DNA of 40,816 bases from JAAZFE01 sp034005635. Its GTDB lineage: Bacteria > Verrucomicrobiota > Kiritimatiellia > CAIQIC01 > Lenti-01. This document shows positions 8,360 to 15,710 of the stretch, in pieces (the first letter of the stretch is position 1; every line of letters starts with the position of its first letter). The stretch is taken from assembly GCA_034005635.1 (NCBI GenBank), contig JAVEUJ010000002.1, positions 1 through 40,816 of the forward strand. Direction: 5' to 3'. The notes beneath the pieces are model-generated. The model saw only the letters and a list, made by a program, of their open reading frames with translations, made no database searches and had not been told where the DNA came from. Both the position numbers and the translations under genes were made by a program.

Positions 8360-8389
8360 CCCTGATTCACCCACGGGGCAAGCCCGTGG
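8360..8389. repeat. REP-like element: CCTGATTCAC plus hairpin
   Basis: CCTGATTCAC is followed by a perfect hairpin CCACGGG-GCAAG-CCCGTGG (8371-8389), 10 nt past the stop of the minus-strand SGNH gene. Two related copies, with the same lead word and a CAAG loop but different arms, occur at 24824-24899. The arms vary while pairing is kept in this copy and in the 24824 copy, suggesting a dispersed structured repeat. It may also help end the SGNH transcript; there is no T-tract. Confidence 0.6.
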
Positions 8390-8399
8390 GGGGCTGGGG

Positions 8400-9521
8400 C
8401 TAGGGGGGGGCAAGGCCGGCAGCGGCCAGGGCGTGGAGGGCGTAGGTGGTGGCGCGAGCGAGGGTGGCGGGGTCGTCGCCACGCCCCCAGAATCCGTGCC
8501 CGCGAGTGTCGATGCGCTGCTGTTGGACAAGCTGGTGCAGGAGCGCTTCGCGCCAGGCAATGGGGTGTTCAGCATCGAGAAAAACGGTGTCGTGGCCAAT
8601 GCGGGCCAGGGCGGTGGCGAGGGTGGCATAGGCGTAATAGGGATCGGGGGTGGTGTCGGGAATGGTGCCGTTTAGCAGGGGCAGGAGGTCGGCGACATCA
8701 TCGGGAGTGCGCAGGTCGCGGCCAGCCCATTCGGCGGCGGGATCAGCGAGATCGTCTGGGGCGGGATGGTCCTGGAGCCATTGGCTGGCACGAAAACGGG
8801 CGGCTAGGGCTTCATGTCCGATTGAGCGCGAGACAGGGCCCGGGATGGCACCGGGCTGGAGGGTGGTGGGTGGGGACAGCGCCTCATCCAAGGCAGCCAG
8901 GACCGTGCGGGCAATCAACTCGGCGCCAGCGGCATTCGGATGAAGACCGTCGGGAAAGAGATCATAGCGGTTGGCAAAAACGGTTGAGATATCGATGACG
9001 CCAGCGCCCGTCTGGGCGGCGACTGCACGGATGGCGGGGTTGAGCGTCTCGCTTATAGTTCTGTTAACCGGGGCATCGGGGGCGGCGGCGGCAATGGGCG
9101 TAAGCGTACACAGGAAAAGTCGTGGAGCAGAGGACAGCACTTGGAAGCGTTCGACTAGGCGGCGGAGATCGCCGGGATAGCGGTTATGAAGGTCAGGGTG
9201 GGCGGTGTCGTTGACGCCGAGCATGATGACAACGACATTGGGGGAGAAAGCCAGAGCATCTTGGCACGCTTGGGTGGTGGACCAAGACCGGAACGGAATA
9301 GTGGCGATGGCGGTGGCGCCATTGACGCCGAAATTGCCGGTGAGAAAGCGCCCCGCGGACAGGCGTTCAAGAACGGCGGGGTAGGCGTCGCGTCCGCGGT
9401 CGGCGATCTGGTCGCCGTAGGTGATGCTATCGCCGACACAGGCGATACGCATGGGTGGCTGGGCAGCGGAAAGAGAGGTCATGGCGACTCCAAGGAGAAT
9501 GGCATAAGACAGGCAGTGCAT
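8400..9521 (-). CDS. Exported SGNH/GDSL hydrolase with C-terminal toroid-like domain
   Basis: 373 residues from ATG 9521. The signal peptide MHCLSYAILLGVAMTSLSAA predicts export. The SGNH esterase/lipase core is complete: GDSITYG with nucleophile S32, the NFGVNGAT block, LGVNDT with N104, and DGLHPN with D191 and H194. Such enzymes remove acyl or acetyl groups from carbohydrates or lipids; the substrate here is unknown. The last ~140 residues are a separate helical region. PYYAYATLATALARIGHD and GHGFWGRGDDPATLARATTY resemble prenyltransferase/squalene-oxidase alpha-toroid repeats. The frame extends to 9686, but signal-peptide logic selects 9521. It is transcribed with mvaS upstream or from its own promoter. 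Confidence 0.85.
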   Translation of the reverse strand: MHCLSYAILLGVAMTSLSAAQPPMRIACVGDSITYGDQIADRGRDAYPAVLERLSAGRFLTGNFGVNGATAIATIPFRSWSTTQACQDALAFSPNVVVIMLGVNDTAHPDLHNRYPGDLRRLVERFQVLSSAPRLFLCTLTPIAAAAPDAPVNRTISETLNPAIRAVAAQTGAGVIDISTVFANRYDLFPDGLHPNAAGAELIARTVLAALDEALSPPTTLQPGAIPGPVSRSIGHEALAARFRASQWLQDHPAPDDLADPAAEWAGRDLRTPDDVADLLPLLNGTIPDTTPDPYYAYATLATALARIGHDTVFLDAEHPIAWREALLHQLVQQQRIDTRGHGFWGRGDDPATLARATTYALHALAAAGLAPP

Positions 9522-9528
9522 GGTTAAA

Positions 9529-9556
9529 CTGTTACTCAAGCATGAGCGCCGGTCAA
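9529..9556 (-). promoter_or_regulatory. Putative promoter of SGNH hydrolase gene, leaderless spacing
   Basis: On the minus strand, TTGACC (9556-9551), a 16-nt spacer and TAACAG (9534-9529) are followed by 7 nt and the ATG at 9521. No Shine-Dalgarno is present. The rest of the 9557-9741 gap shows a TTTTATAAAA palindrome near 9672 and G-rich DNA, but no gene. Confidence 0.45.
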
Positions 9557-9741
9557 GCCTGGGCCCTGCATTTGGGTCAGACGCGTCGTGGAAATAGTTC
9601 TGATCAGGTCTTAGTTTATGCAGAAAAAAATACCGAAAACGGCGCGAAAAGGAACGGAATCTTGGTACGCATGTTTTATAAAACAATAGGACCTGTGCGC
9701 TGGGGGGAGGGGGGGCGTATCACTGAGTTTTCTGGTGGGTG

Positions 9742-10911
9742 CTACTTGGCTTTGTAGCGGCGTTTATGGTCCTTGATGCCGGCAAGGCGGAAGGCTCCTC
9801 CGCGGTAGGGGGCAAAGACGTGGTCGGCGCCGTCCGTGGGGACACCGTAGTTGAAGATATCTTCGTACTGGCGATAGGTGATCGGGGTGCGCGAGTCGAG
9901 CATTGCGCGGTGGGTGTCGGTGAAGAGGTGCTCGCGGTATCCCGCCTGAACGACGCCGGAGAAGAATTCGGCCATGCAGCCAGAGCCATAAGAGAAGAAG
10001 CCAATGCGTTTGTGCGCGAGGTTGTCGGGAACGTGGTCGAGGAGGGAGGCGAGGGCTTCGTAGACGCAGGCGGCATAGGTGTTGCCGGTCTGGCGGTTGT
10101 AGCGAAGAGCGGGTTCGATGAGGCGCTCAAGCTCCTCTCGGGGGGGCAGGGCGATGCCATCGGCTTTGCAGAGGCGTTCGAAAGATTTGTAGGCGATTTT
10201 GGTGAAAGGGAGGTGGAAGCAGTAGTGGGCGTGGTCGGCGAGGGTGCGACCGGAGGCGGCTTGGTAATTTTTCCAGGCAGCAAGGAGGGTGGTGAGGTAC
10301 ATGCGGGTGGAATATTTGCCGTCGACGATGGCTTCTTCGCGATAGTTGGGGCGCCAGAAGTCCATGATATCTTCGGCATGGAAGCCGGCTTCAGGGTCGA
10401 GCGCAAGGACGCGGGGGTGGGTGGAGACGAGCATGGCGACGGCTCCAGCGCCCTGGGTGGGTTCGCCGGGGCTGGCGAGGTCGTAGCGGGCGATATCGGC
10501 GGCGAGAACGAGAGCCTTGGTGTGCGGGCGGGCGGCGACCATCGCGGCGGCCATGCGCAGGGATGCGGTGGCCCCATAGCAGGCTTCCTTGACTTCGATG
10601 CAGCGGCAGGTGGCGGGCAGATCCAGGAGCTTGTGGCAGAACAGGGCGGCGGCCTTGGATTGGTCGATGCCCGATTCGGTGGCGAAGATCACCAGCTCGA
10701 TGCCGTCGCGGCCAGCTTTTTCGACGATGGGCAGCGCGGCGTTGGCGGCCAGGGTGACAATGTCCTGGTCGGGAGGGACGATCGCCATACGTTCCTGGCC
10801 AATACCGATGACGAATTTATCGGGATCGACACCACGCTTTTCCGCCAGGATGCGCAGATCGAGGACATAGGAGGGGATGTGGAACGAAATTAGATCAATG
10901 CCGATTTTCAT
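9742..10911 (-). CDS. mvaS: Hydroxymethylglutaryl-CoA synthase
   Basis: 389 residues, the usual length of bacterial HMG-CoA synthase. It condenses acetyl-CoA with acetoacetyl-CoA to HMG-CoA, the first committed step of the mevalonate route to isoprenoids, in the cytosol. The catalytic triad is visible at the positions known from the Staphylococcus aureus enzyme: E79 in FATESG, C111 in EVKEACYGATASL, and H233 in CFHLPFTKIAYKS. Other family marks are NTYAACVYEALASLL and RIGFFSYGSGCMAEFFSG. The start is ATG 10911; there is no good Shine-Dalgarno (CCCTACGACC precedes it). No other mevalonate genes are in the window. Upstream lie a G-quadruplex motif and an array of three palindromes that may control it. 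Confidence 0.95.
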   Translation of the reverse strand: MKIGIDLISFHIPSYVLDLRILAEKRGVDPDKFVIGIGQERMAIVPPDQDIVTLAANAALPIVEKAGRDGIELVIFATESGIDQSKAAALFCHKLLDLPATCRCIEVKEACYGATASLRMAAAMVAARPHTKALVLAADIARYDLASPGEPTQGAGAVAMLVSTHPRVLALDPEAGFHAEDIMDFWRPNYREEAIVDGKYSTRMYLTTLLAAWKNYQAASGRTLADHAHYCFHLPFTKIAYKSFERLCKADGIALPPREELERLIEPALRYNRQTGNTYAACVYEALASLLDHVPDNLAHKRIGFFSYGSGCMAEFFSGVVQAGYREHLFTDTHRAMLDSRTPITYRQYEDIFNYGVPTDGADHVFAPYRGGAFRLAGIKDHKRRYKAK

Positions 10912-10948
10912 GGTCGTAGGGGGCTGGGATGAGGGGGGGCAGAGGCTA

Positions 10949-10973
10949 GGGTTCAGGGTTCAGGGTTTGGGGG
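10949..10973 (+). other. G-quadruplex-type motif, telomere-like repeat
   Basis: On the plus strand four G-runs are separated by TTCA, TTCA and TTT: G3-N4-G3-N4-G3-N3-G5. It lies in the presumed mvaS leader, on the template strand, directly next to a TATAAC -10-like hexamer. More G-runs precede it (10921-10940). Confidence 0.7.
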
Positions 10974-10978
10974 TTATA
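10973..10978 (-). promoter_or_regulatory. Possible -10 element for mvaS
   Basis: The minus strand reads TATAAC, five of six matches to TATAAT, 61 nt before the mvaS ATG. No consensus -35 is seen; the first palindrome of the array occupies that position, which would suit an activator- or repressor-controlled promoter. Confidence 0.35.
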
Positions 10979-10980
10979 GT

Positions 10981-11050
10981 TTCCATACCATGGAAGAGTT
11001 TTTAGCATTTTTTCCACGCTATGGAAAAAAGTTTTCCACAGTGTGGAAAA
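10981..11050 (-). repeat. Array of three TTCCA-N5-TGGAA palindromes (copy 2, inverted)
   Basis: Cores lie at 10981-10995 (TTCCATACCATGGAA), 11012-11026 (TTCCACGCTATGGAA) and 11034-11048 (TTCCACAGTGTGGAA). The centres are 31 and 22 bp apart, the mirror image of the first array. The middle core is the exact reverse complement of the copy-1 core. The arms extend with T/A runs, up to 9 bp on each side. The loops differ from copy 1 while the arms are conserved, so symmetry is being kept. The array sits just upstream of the possible mvaS -10. Confidence 0.85.
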
Positions 11051-11221
11051 ATCATGCATCCGGTTTTCCTTTTGTGTGAAATATCTAATTAGAGGCTTGC
11101 GCCATTTCTTAGACTGATTCGATGCAGGTGGAGTCATGCGGCAACGGTAGGTTTTTGCCCGACGCCGGGCAAGGCGAAAGCGACGGAGCAGGTTGAAAAC
11201 GAGTAATAAAAGTGGGAAAAA

Positions 11222-13315
11222 TTAGCGGTCGTCGGTGCGGGAGGGAGTCGAGGTGGGGCCGAGCAGGATCAGGGTGTCGGCGGCTTGAATAATGGTGCGA
11301 GCATCGGGGAGGAACGTTTGTACCAAGCCATCCGGCGCAATGCGCTTGATGAGCAATACGCGTGCGCCGCGGGTGTCGGGGAGGCGCGCGGCGGCGAGAG
11401 ATTTACCGTGCAGGTTGGCGGGGGGATCCCATTCGGACAGTTCATAGCCGGGGGCGATTTCGAGGGGTTGACCGGCGAGCGAGGCGAGTCCGCGGGAGAG
11501 GGCTTGGGGGGCGTCGGCCTTGAATATTTCATCTTGGTAGGCGTTGAGGACGTCGGGGTAGGCGAGGGTGCCAAGGAGGCGGCGGTCGGAGAGCGAATGC
11601 AGGACGGGGAGTTCGGGCAGATGAGTGGAGGCAAACTTGGCTAGGGCGTCGGAGAGGGAACTGCCGGGCAGGACATAGGGCGTATTGCGGCGCATGACAT
11701 CTTCGGCCATGAGTACGTTCAACAGAGCGGGCGGGGAGAGTAGAATTCGGCGGGCATCGGCGAGGGTGATGGCGCCAAGGAGCGCGCCATCATCATCGAC
11801 GACATAAAACTGGGCTTGGGGTGAGGAGAGAATACGGTCGATCAACTCGTGGGCTGGTTCCGATGGGCGTGTGGTTTCAAAGTGCGGTTGAAAGTGGTCG
11901 GCCACGCGGTGGGCCTGGAGAAGGTCGGGGGAGGCCCCGCGAAAGAGGCGGATGCCGGCGCGGGTGAGCGGGTGGGTATAGATAGAGAGATTGTGGTTGA
12001 GGCGGGAGACGAGGACGGTGCTGAGGATGGAGACGAGCATGACGGGGAGGACAATGGCGTAGTTGGAGGTGATCTCGAAGACGATGAGGATGGCGGTGAT
12101 GGGGGCGAGCATGGAGCCGGAGACGAGTCCGCCCATGCCGACGAGGGCGTAGGCGGCGATGCCACCGAAGCGCACGCCAAGGGCGGGCGCTACAAACTCG
12201 CCCACGGCGGCGCCAAGCAGGGCACCGACGGCGAGGGCCGGGGAGAAGACTCCACCGGAGCCGCCGCTGCCGAGGGTGAGGCCGGTGGCGAGCATCTTGG
12301 CGAAAACCAGCACGAGCAGAAGCAAGACAGAAAAATGACCGGCAAAGGCGCCATTAACGAGTCCATGGCCGTCGCCCATCACTTGCGGCAGGGCGAGGGC
12401 GAGGAGGCCGACGAGGAGACCGCCGAGAGCGGGGCGCAGCCAGTTTGGCAGGCGGCGGCGGTGCTCGAAGAAGCGCCCGCTAAAATCATTGATACGGATG
12501 TAGGCGAAAGAGATGAGGCCGCAGAGGAGGCCGAGCAGGGCGTAGGGCAGCAGTTCCCATGCGCTAGCAAAGGTGCAGACCGGCGGTGAAAAGACGGGCG
12601 CGTTGCCGCGCCAAGCACGTGCCACGACGGTGGCGATGACCGACGAGATGACGATCGGGCTGAATTGGGCGGCACCGAATTCGCCTAGAATGACCTCGAC
12701 TGCAAAGAGCGCGCCTGCGATCGGAGCGTTGAAGGTGGCGGCGATGCCGGCGGCGGCCCCGCAACCAACAAGTGTGCGCAGGCGTTGCTTCGACATGCCC
12801 ATGGCCTGCCCGATGCGCGAGCCGATCGCCGCGCCGATCTGGATGACGGGGCCTTCGCGTCCGGCAGAACCCCCACTGCCGATGGTGAGGGCGGAAGCGA
12901 GCATCTTAGCCAGGGCGACACGTCCGCGAATTTTGCCGCCATCCAAGGCGACCGCTTTGATGACTTCGGGCACGCCGTGGCCTTTGGCTTCGGCGACAAG
13001 AAAAGTGGTGATGAGGCCGACGAGGAGGCCGCCCACAGCAGGCACAACTACTATTTTCCAGGTGGCGATTTCTTTCAGCACGCCAAGGTGGGGTTCGACA
13101 ACGCCCCAGAATCCGTCTTGGAAAAGGTGGATCAGGATGTCAAAGGCGATGGCACCGAGTCCGCCCAAGATGCCGATGACGGCGGCGGTGAGGAGCAGGA
13201 AGAGGTATTCGCCGCCGCGAGCTTTTTCCATCCAGGAGCGTCCGATGCGCTGGGCCCAGCGCCCAAGGATTCGCAAGCGGTAGGCGCGCGGTTGTTTTGG
13301 CTCAGAAATGGGCAT
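11222..13315 (-). CDS. CLC-family chloride channel/transporter with CBS and TrkA-C-like tail
   Basis: 697 residues. This is an inner-membrane protein of the CLC family for chloride or another anion. Filter motifs are GSGGSAGREGP with gating E154 (146-156) and GSGGSGGVFSP; the usual helices fill residues ~35-435. At the internal proton-glutamate position (the second E of the E. coli IIEEM segment) this protein has V208 in FAVEVILG, which favours channel-like over H+-coupled behaviour. The tail has a CBS pair (~475-600: PAHELIDRILSS, ADARRILLSP, MRRNTPYVLPGSSLSDAL) and a TrkA-C-like end (ELSEWDPPANLHGKSL, ARLPDTRGARVLLIKR), so ligand control is likely. The start is ATG 13315 with no Shine-Dalgarno; a promoter lies 8 nt upstream. 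It is divergent from the glycosyltransferase unit. Confidence 0.92.
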   Translation of the reverse strand: MPISEPKQPRAYRLRILGRWAQRIGRSWMEKARGGEYLFLLLTAAVIGILGGLGAIAFDILIHLFQDGFWGVVEPHLGVLKEIATWKIVVVPAVGGLLVGLITTFLVAEAKGHGVPEVIKAVALDGGKIRGRVALAKMLASALTIGSGGSAGREGPVIQIGAAIGSRIGQAMGMSKQRLRTLVGCGAAAGIAATFNAPIAGALFAVEVILGEFGAAQFSPIVISSVIATVVARAWRGNAPVFSPPVCTFASAWELLPYALLGLLCGLISFAYIRINDFSGRFFEHRRRLPNWLRPALGGLLVGLLALALPQVMGDGHGLVNGAFAGHFSVLLLLVLVFAKMLATGLTLGSGGSGGVFSPALAVGALLGAAVGEFVAPALGVRFGGIAAYALVGMGGLVSGSMLAPITAILIVFEITSNYAIVLPVMLVSILSTVLVSRLNHNLSIYTHPLTRAGIRLFRGASPDLLQAHRVADHFQPHFETTRPSEPAHELIDRILSSPQAQFYVVDDDGALLGAITLADARRILLSPPALLNVLMAEDVMRRNTPYVLPGSSLSDALAKFASTHLPELPVLHSLSDRRLLGTLAYPDVLNAYQDEIFKADAPQALSRGLASLAGQPLEIAPGYELSEWDPPANLHGKSLAAARLPDTRGARVLLIKRIAPDGLVQTFLPDARTIIQAADTLILLGPTSTPSRTDDR

Positions 13316-13323
13316 AACTTCAC

Positions 13324-13352
13324 AGCATAGAACGAGAGCGGTGGAGGGGCAA
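13324..13352 (-). promoter_or_regulatory. Putative promoter of the CLC gene, leaderless spacing
   Basis: On the minus strand, TTGCCC (13352-13347), a 17-nt spacer and TATGCT (13329-13324) are followed by 8 nt and the ATG at 13315. There is no Shine-Dalgarno between them. Confidence 0.45.
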
Positions 13353-13433
13353 TTTCAAATTCCGTCGACCAGACTCCAGCGCTGGAACAAGTGCGCGGGC
13401 AGAATGGGCTGGATTTGGGCGGCGGGCGGCGGC

Positions 13434-13439
13434 TAGACT
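13434..13439 (+). promoter_or_regulatory. -10-like element of the glycosyltransferase unit
   Basis: TAGACT is followed by GCCCGCT and the ATG at 13447, with no Shine-Dalgarno. The word resembles the segments before codB and before the 24-codon ORF. The -35 region is weak (TGGATT, 18 nt away). The divergent CLC promoter lies in the same 131-bp gap. Confidence 0.4.
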
Positions 13440-13446
13440 GCCCGCT

Positions 13447-14604
13447 ATGAGTTCTAGTCAGAGCCAGCGGATTGCGATTGATGCGCGGTGGGTGTTTCAC
13501 GAGTTGAGCGGCATTGGCCGCTATACACTGGAACTGCTGCGGCAGTTGGGGGAGATGGGCGGACAGTTTGACTATCTGGTGCTGGTGCGGGATGGGGAGC
13601 GGCAGGCATTCGTTGAGCGCGAGTCGGAGTTGGCGGGGAAGCCTAATTTTGAATTTGCGCATCTGCCTCATGGGTTGTTTTCGCCGCTGGGGCAGTTTGC
13701 AGCGGCGCGACTTTTACGGGCGCGCGGGGTGGGGGTGTACCACTCGACCAACTTCATGGTGCCCCTGCCAGCCTTTTCGCGGCGTCGGCCCCATGCGGTC
13801 CGCTGCGTCTGCAACATTCACGACTTGATCCCGCTGGTGCATCCAGAGTTCACCCCGAAGGCGCTGAAGACGCGAGTTCTTCCTGTTTACAGGGTGCTGA
13901 TGCATGAGATTGCGCGGCGGGTGGACACGGTAGTGACCGGCAGCGAATCGGCGAAGCGGGACATTGTGCAGCGGCTGAAGCTGCCCAGGGAGCAGATCGT
14001 GGTGGCGCCGGATGGGGTGGAGGCGCGGTACCAGCCGGGCGGAGCAAAGCCCTCGGCGAGCGGGGGCCCCAAGACGGTGCTCTATGTGGGGCGGAGCGAT
14101 CCCTATAAAAATCTACCGGGGCTGGTGGCAGCCTTCGCGCAGATGGTGGGCGACGGAGGCGTGGATGCGCGGCTGCGGATTGTGGGTTCGCCGGATGCGC
14201 GGTATCCGGAGGCGGGCGAGGCAGCGCGACGGCTGGGCGTCGCGGAGCGGGTCGATTGGGCGGGGTATCTGGATGAGGCGGAGTTGGTGCGGGCGTATCA
14301 AGAAGCGGATGTGCTGGCGCTGTTGTCGCGCTATGAGGGATTCGGGCTGCCGGTACTGGAGGCGATGGCGTGCGGCACGCCGGTGGTGTGCTCGAATGCG
14401 GCGAGCCTGCCGGAGGTGGCGGGTGGCGCGGCTTGGCTGGTGGCACCGGACGATACGGCAGCGGCGGCGGGGGCCCTGAAGACGATTTTGACGGATCCCG
14501 CGACGGCATCCCGTCTGCGCGCCGCGGGGCTCGCGCAGGCAGCGAATTTTTCTTGGCGCGCGGCGGCGGAGGCCGTTTTGCGGATCTACGGGGAGGGCGT
14601 ATGA
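13447..14604 (+). CDS. Glycosyltransferase family 4 (mannosyltransferase-like)
   Basis: 385 residues. A GT-B-fold retaining sugar transferase probably acts on a surface polysaccharide or LPS at the inner face of the membrane. The N-terminal domain opens with IAIDARWVFHELSGIGRYT. The C-terminal donor-binding domain has VLYVGRSDPYKNLPGLV and the E-x7-E motif in RYEGFGLPVLEAMACGTPVV (~297-305), followed by NAASLPEVAGGAAWLV. The sugar donor cannot be read from sequence. ATG 13447 is the first start in frame and follows a -10-like element by 7 nt. The gene ends in an ATGA overlap with the next one. Confidence 0.9.
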   Translation: MSSSQSQRIAIDARWVFHELSGIGRYTLELLRQLGEMGGQFDYLVLVRDGERQAFVERESELAGKPNFEFAHLPHGLFSPLGQFAAARLLRARGVGVYHSTNFMVPLPAFSRRRPHAVRCVCNIHDLIPLVHPEFTPKALKTRVLPVYRVLMHEIARRVDTVVTGSESAKRDIVQRLKLPREQIVVAPDGVEARYQPGGAKPSASGGPKTVLYVGRSDPYKNLPGLVAAFAQMVGDGGVDARLRIVGSPDARYPEAGEAARRLGVAERVDWAGYLDEAELVRAYQEADVLALLSRYEGFGLPVLEAMACGTPVVCSNAASLPEVAGGAAWLVAPDDTAAAAGALKTILTDPATASRLRAAGLAQAANFSWRAAAEAVLRIYGEGV

Positions 14605-15710
14605 ACCCCGCCTGGACCGTGGCCTTGGCGCATGACTGGCTCAATGGCATGCGCGGCGGCGAGCGCTGCCTTGACCTGATCTGCAAGGAATTTCCACAGG
14701 CGGACATCTATACGCTGCTCTACCGGCCGGAACAGGTCTCCGCGACGATCCGAAGTCATAAGGTGCACGAGGCGGGGCTGGCGCGGCTGCCGTTCTTTCG
14801 CGAGCACTACCGCTGGTTCCTGCCGTTGTTCCCGAAGGCCATTGAATCGTTCCGGGTGCCGGCGGGCACGGACCTGGTGTTGAGTACGAGCCACTGCGTA
14901 GCGAAGGGGATCGTGCCGCCGCAGGGGGCCAAACATCTGTGCTACTGCTTCACGCCAATGCGCTATGCGTGGGCACTGCAAACGGAATATTTTGGCCGCA
15001 ACCGGCTAAAGCGCGCGGTACTGGACCGGATGCTGGCGCGGTTGCGGAAGTGGGACCGGGACGCAAGTGCGCGAGTGGACCGGTTTGTGGCGATCAGCCG
15101 CCACGTCCAGACGCGGATCAAGGACTACTATGGGCGCGAATCGGTGGTGGTGTATCCGCCAGTGGCGACGCAGTACTTCACACCGGATGAGCAGGGGGGG
15201 GATGACGGATATGATTTGGTGGTGTCGGCGCTGGTGCCGTATAAGCGGGTGGATCTGGCAGTTCGAGCCTATGCGCGTACCGGGCGTTCGCTGAAGGTGG
15301 CGGGGGTGGGTACAGACATGGAGGCACTGCGTAAAATTGCGACGCCGAACGTGGAGTTTTTGGGGCGAGTGCCGGACGAGAAGGTACGCGAGTTATATCA
15401 ACGCTGCCGATTCCTGGTGTTCCCGGGAGAGGAAGATTTTGGGATCGTCCCGCTGGAGGCGCAGGCGTGCGGCAAACCTGTTCTGGCTTATGGCCGCGGG
15501 GGGTTGCTGGAGACGGTGGTGGCGGGACTGAGTGGCGTATTTTTTGGCGAACAGACTGAGGACGCCTTAATCGACGCCGTGGAGCGCGCAGAGAGCATGG
15601 CCTGGGACGCGGCGGCGATCCGAGTCCATGCGGAGCAGTTCAGCGAAGTGCGGTTTCTGGAAGGGTTGCGAGCGCAGATTGAGACCCTGATGACGGGTAG
15701 GAGATTATGA
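14601..15710 (+). CDS. Glycosyltransferase family 4 (WbaZ/mannosyltransferase-like)
   Basis: 369 residues from ATG 14601, which overlaps the previous stop (ATGA) and has GGGAGG four nt upstream; the open frame back to 14370 lies inside the preceding gene. It is a GT-B transferase with N-terminal VALAHDWLNGMRGGERCLD, a CFTPMRYAW motif common in O-antigen mannosyltransferases, VSALVPYKRVDLAV, and a donor site GEEDFGIVPLEAQACGKPV (~274-292). It is likely the second transferase of one polysaccharide pathway, translationally coupled to its neighbours. Substrates are unknown. Confidence 0.9.
   Translation: MNPAWTVALAHDWLNGMRGGERCLDLICKEFPQADIYTLLYRPEQVSATIRSHKVHEAGLARLPFFREHYRWFLPLFPKAIESFRVPAGTDLVLSTSHCVAKGIVPPQGAKHLCYCFTPMRYAWALQTEYFGRNRLKRAVLDRMLARLRKWDRDASARVDRFVAISRHVQTRIKDYYGRESVVVYPPVATQYFTPDEQGGDDGYDLVVSALVPYKRVDLAVRAYARTGRSLKVAGVGTDMEALRKIATPNVEFLGRVPDEKVRELYQRCRFLVFPGEEDFGIVPLEAQACGKPVLAYGRGGLLETVVAGLSGVFFGEQTEDALIDAVERAESMAWDAAAIRVHAEQFSEVRFLEGLRAQIETLMTGRRL

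Larger units (their letters stand above)
10912..11221. other. Gene-poor interval between clc and mvaS
   Basis: These 310 bp contain G-rich telomere-like DNA (10921-10973), the second palindrome array (10981-11048), and a region with a hairpin TTGCCCG-ACGC-CGGGCAA (11155-11172). A possible 24-codon ORF at 11122-11196 (+) starts six nt after TAGACT. Nothing else is recognisable. Confidence 0.6.

Noticed and set aside
8280..8365. tRNA-like stretch around GGATCGAGCCAATTCGACCCC
   Set aside because: No acceptor, D-arm or anticodon pairing could be built.
9739..10893. 384-codon open frame on the plus strand
   Set aside because: Fully antisense to mvaS, whose catalytic residues are all intact.
11155..11172. 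Intrinsic terminator of the CLC gene
   Set aside because: The T-run lies on the wrong side of the stem for minus-strand transcription.
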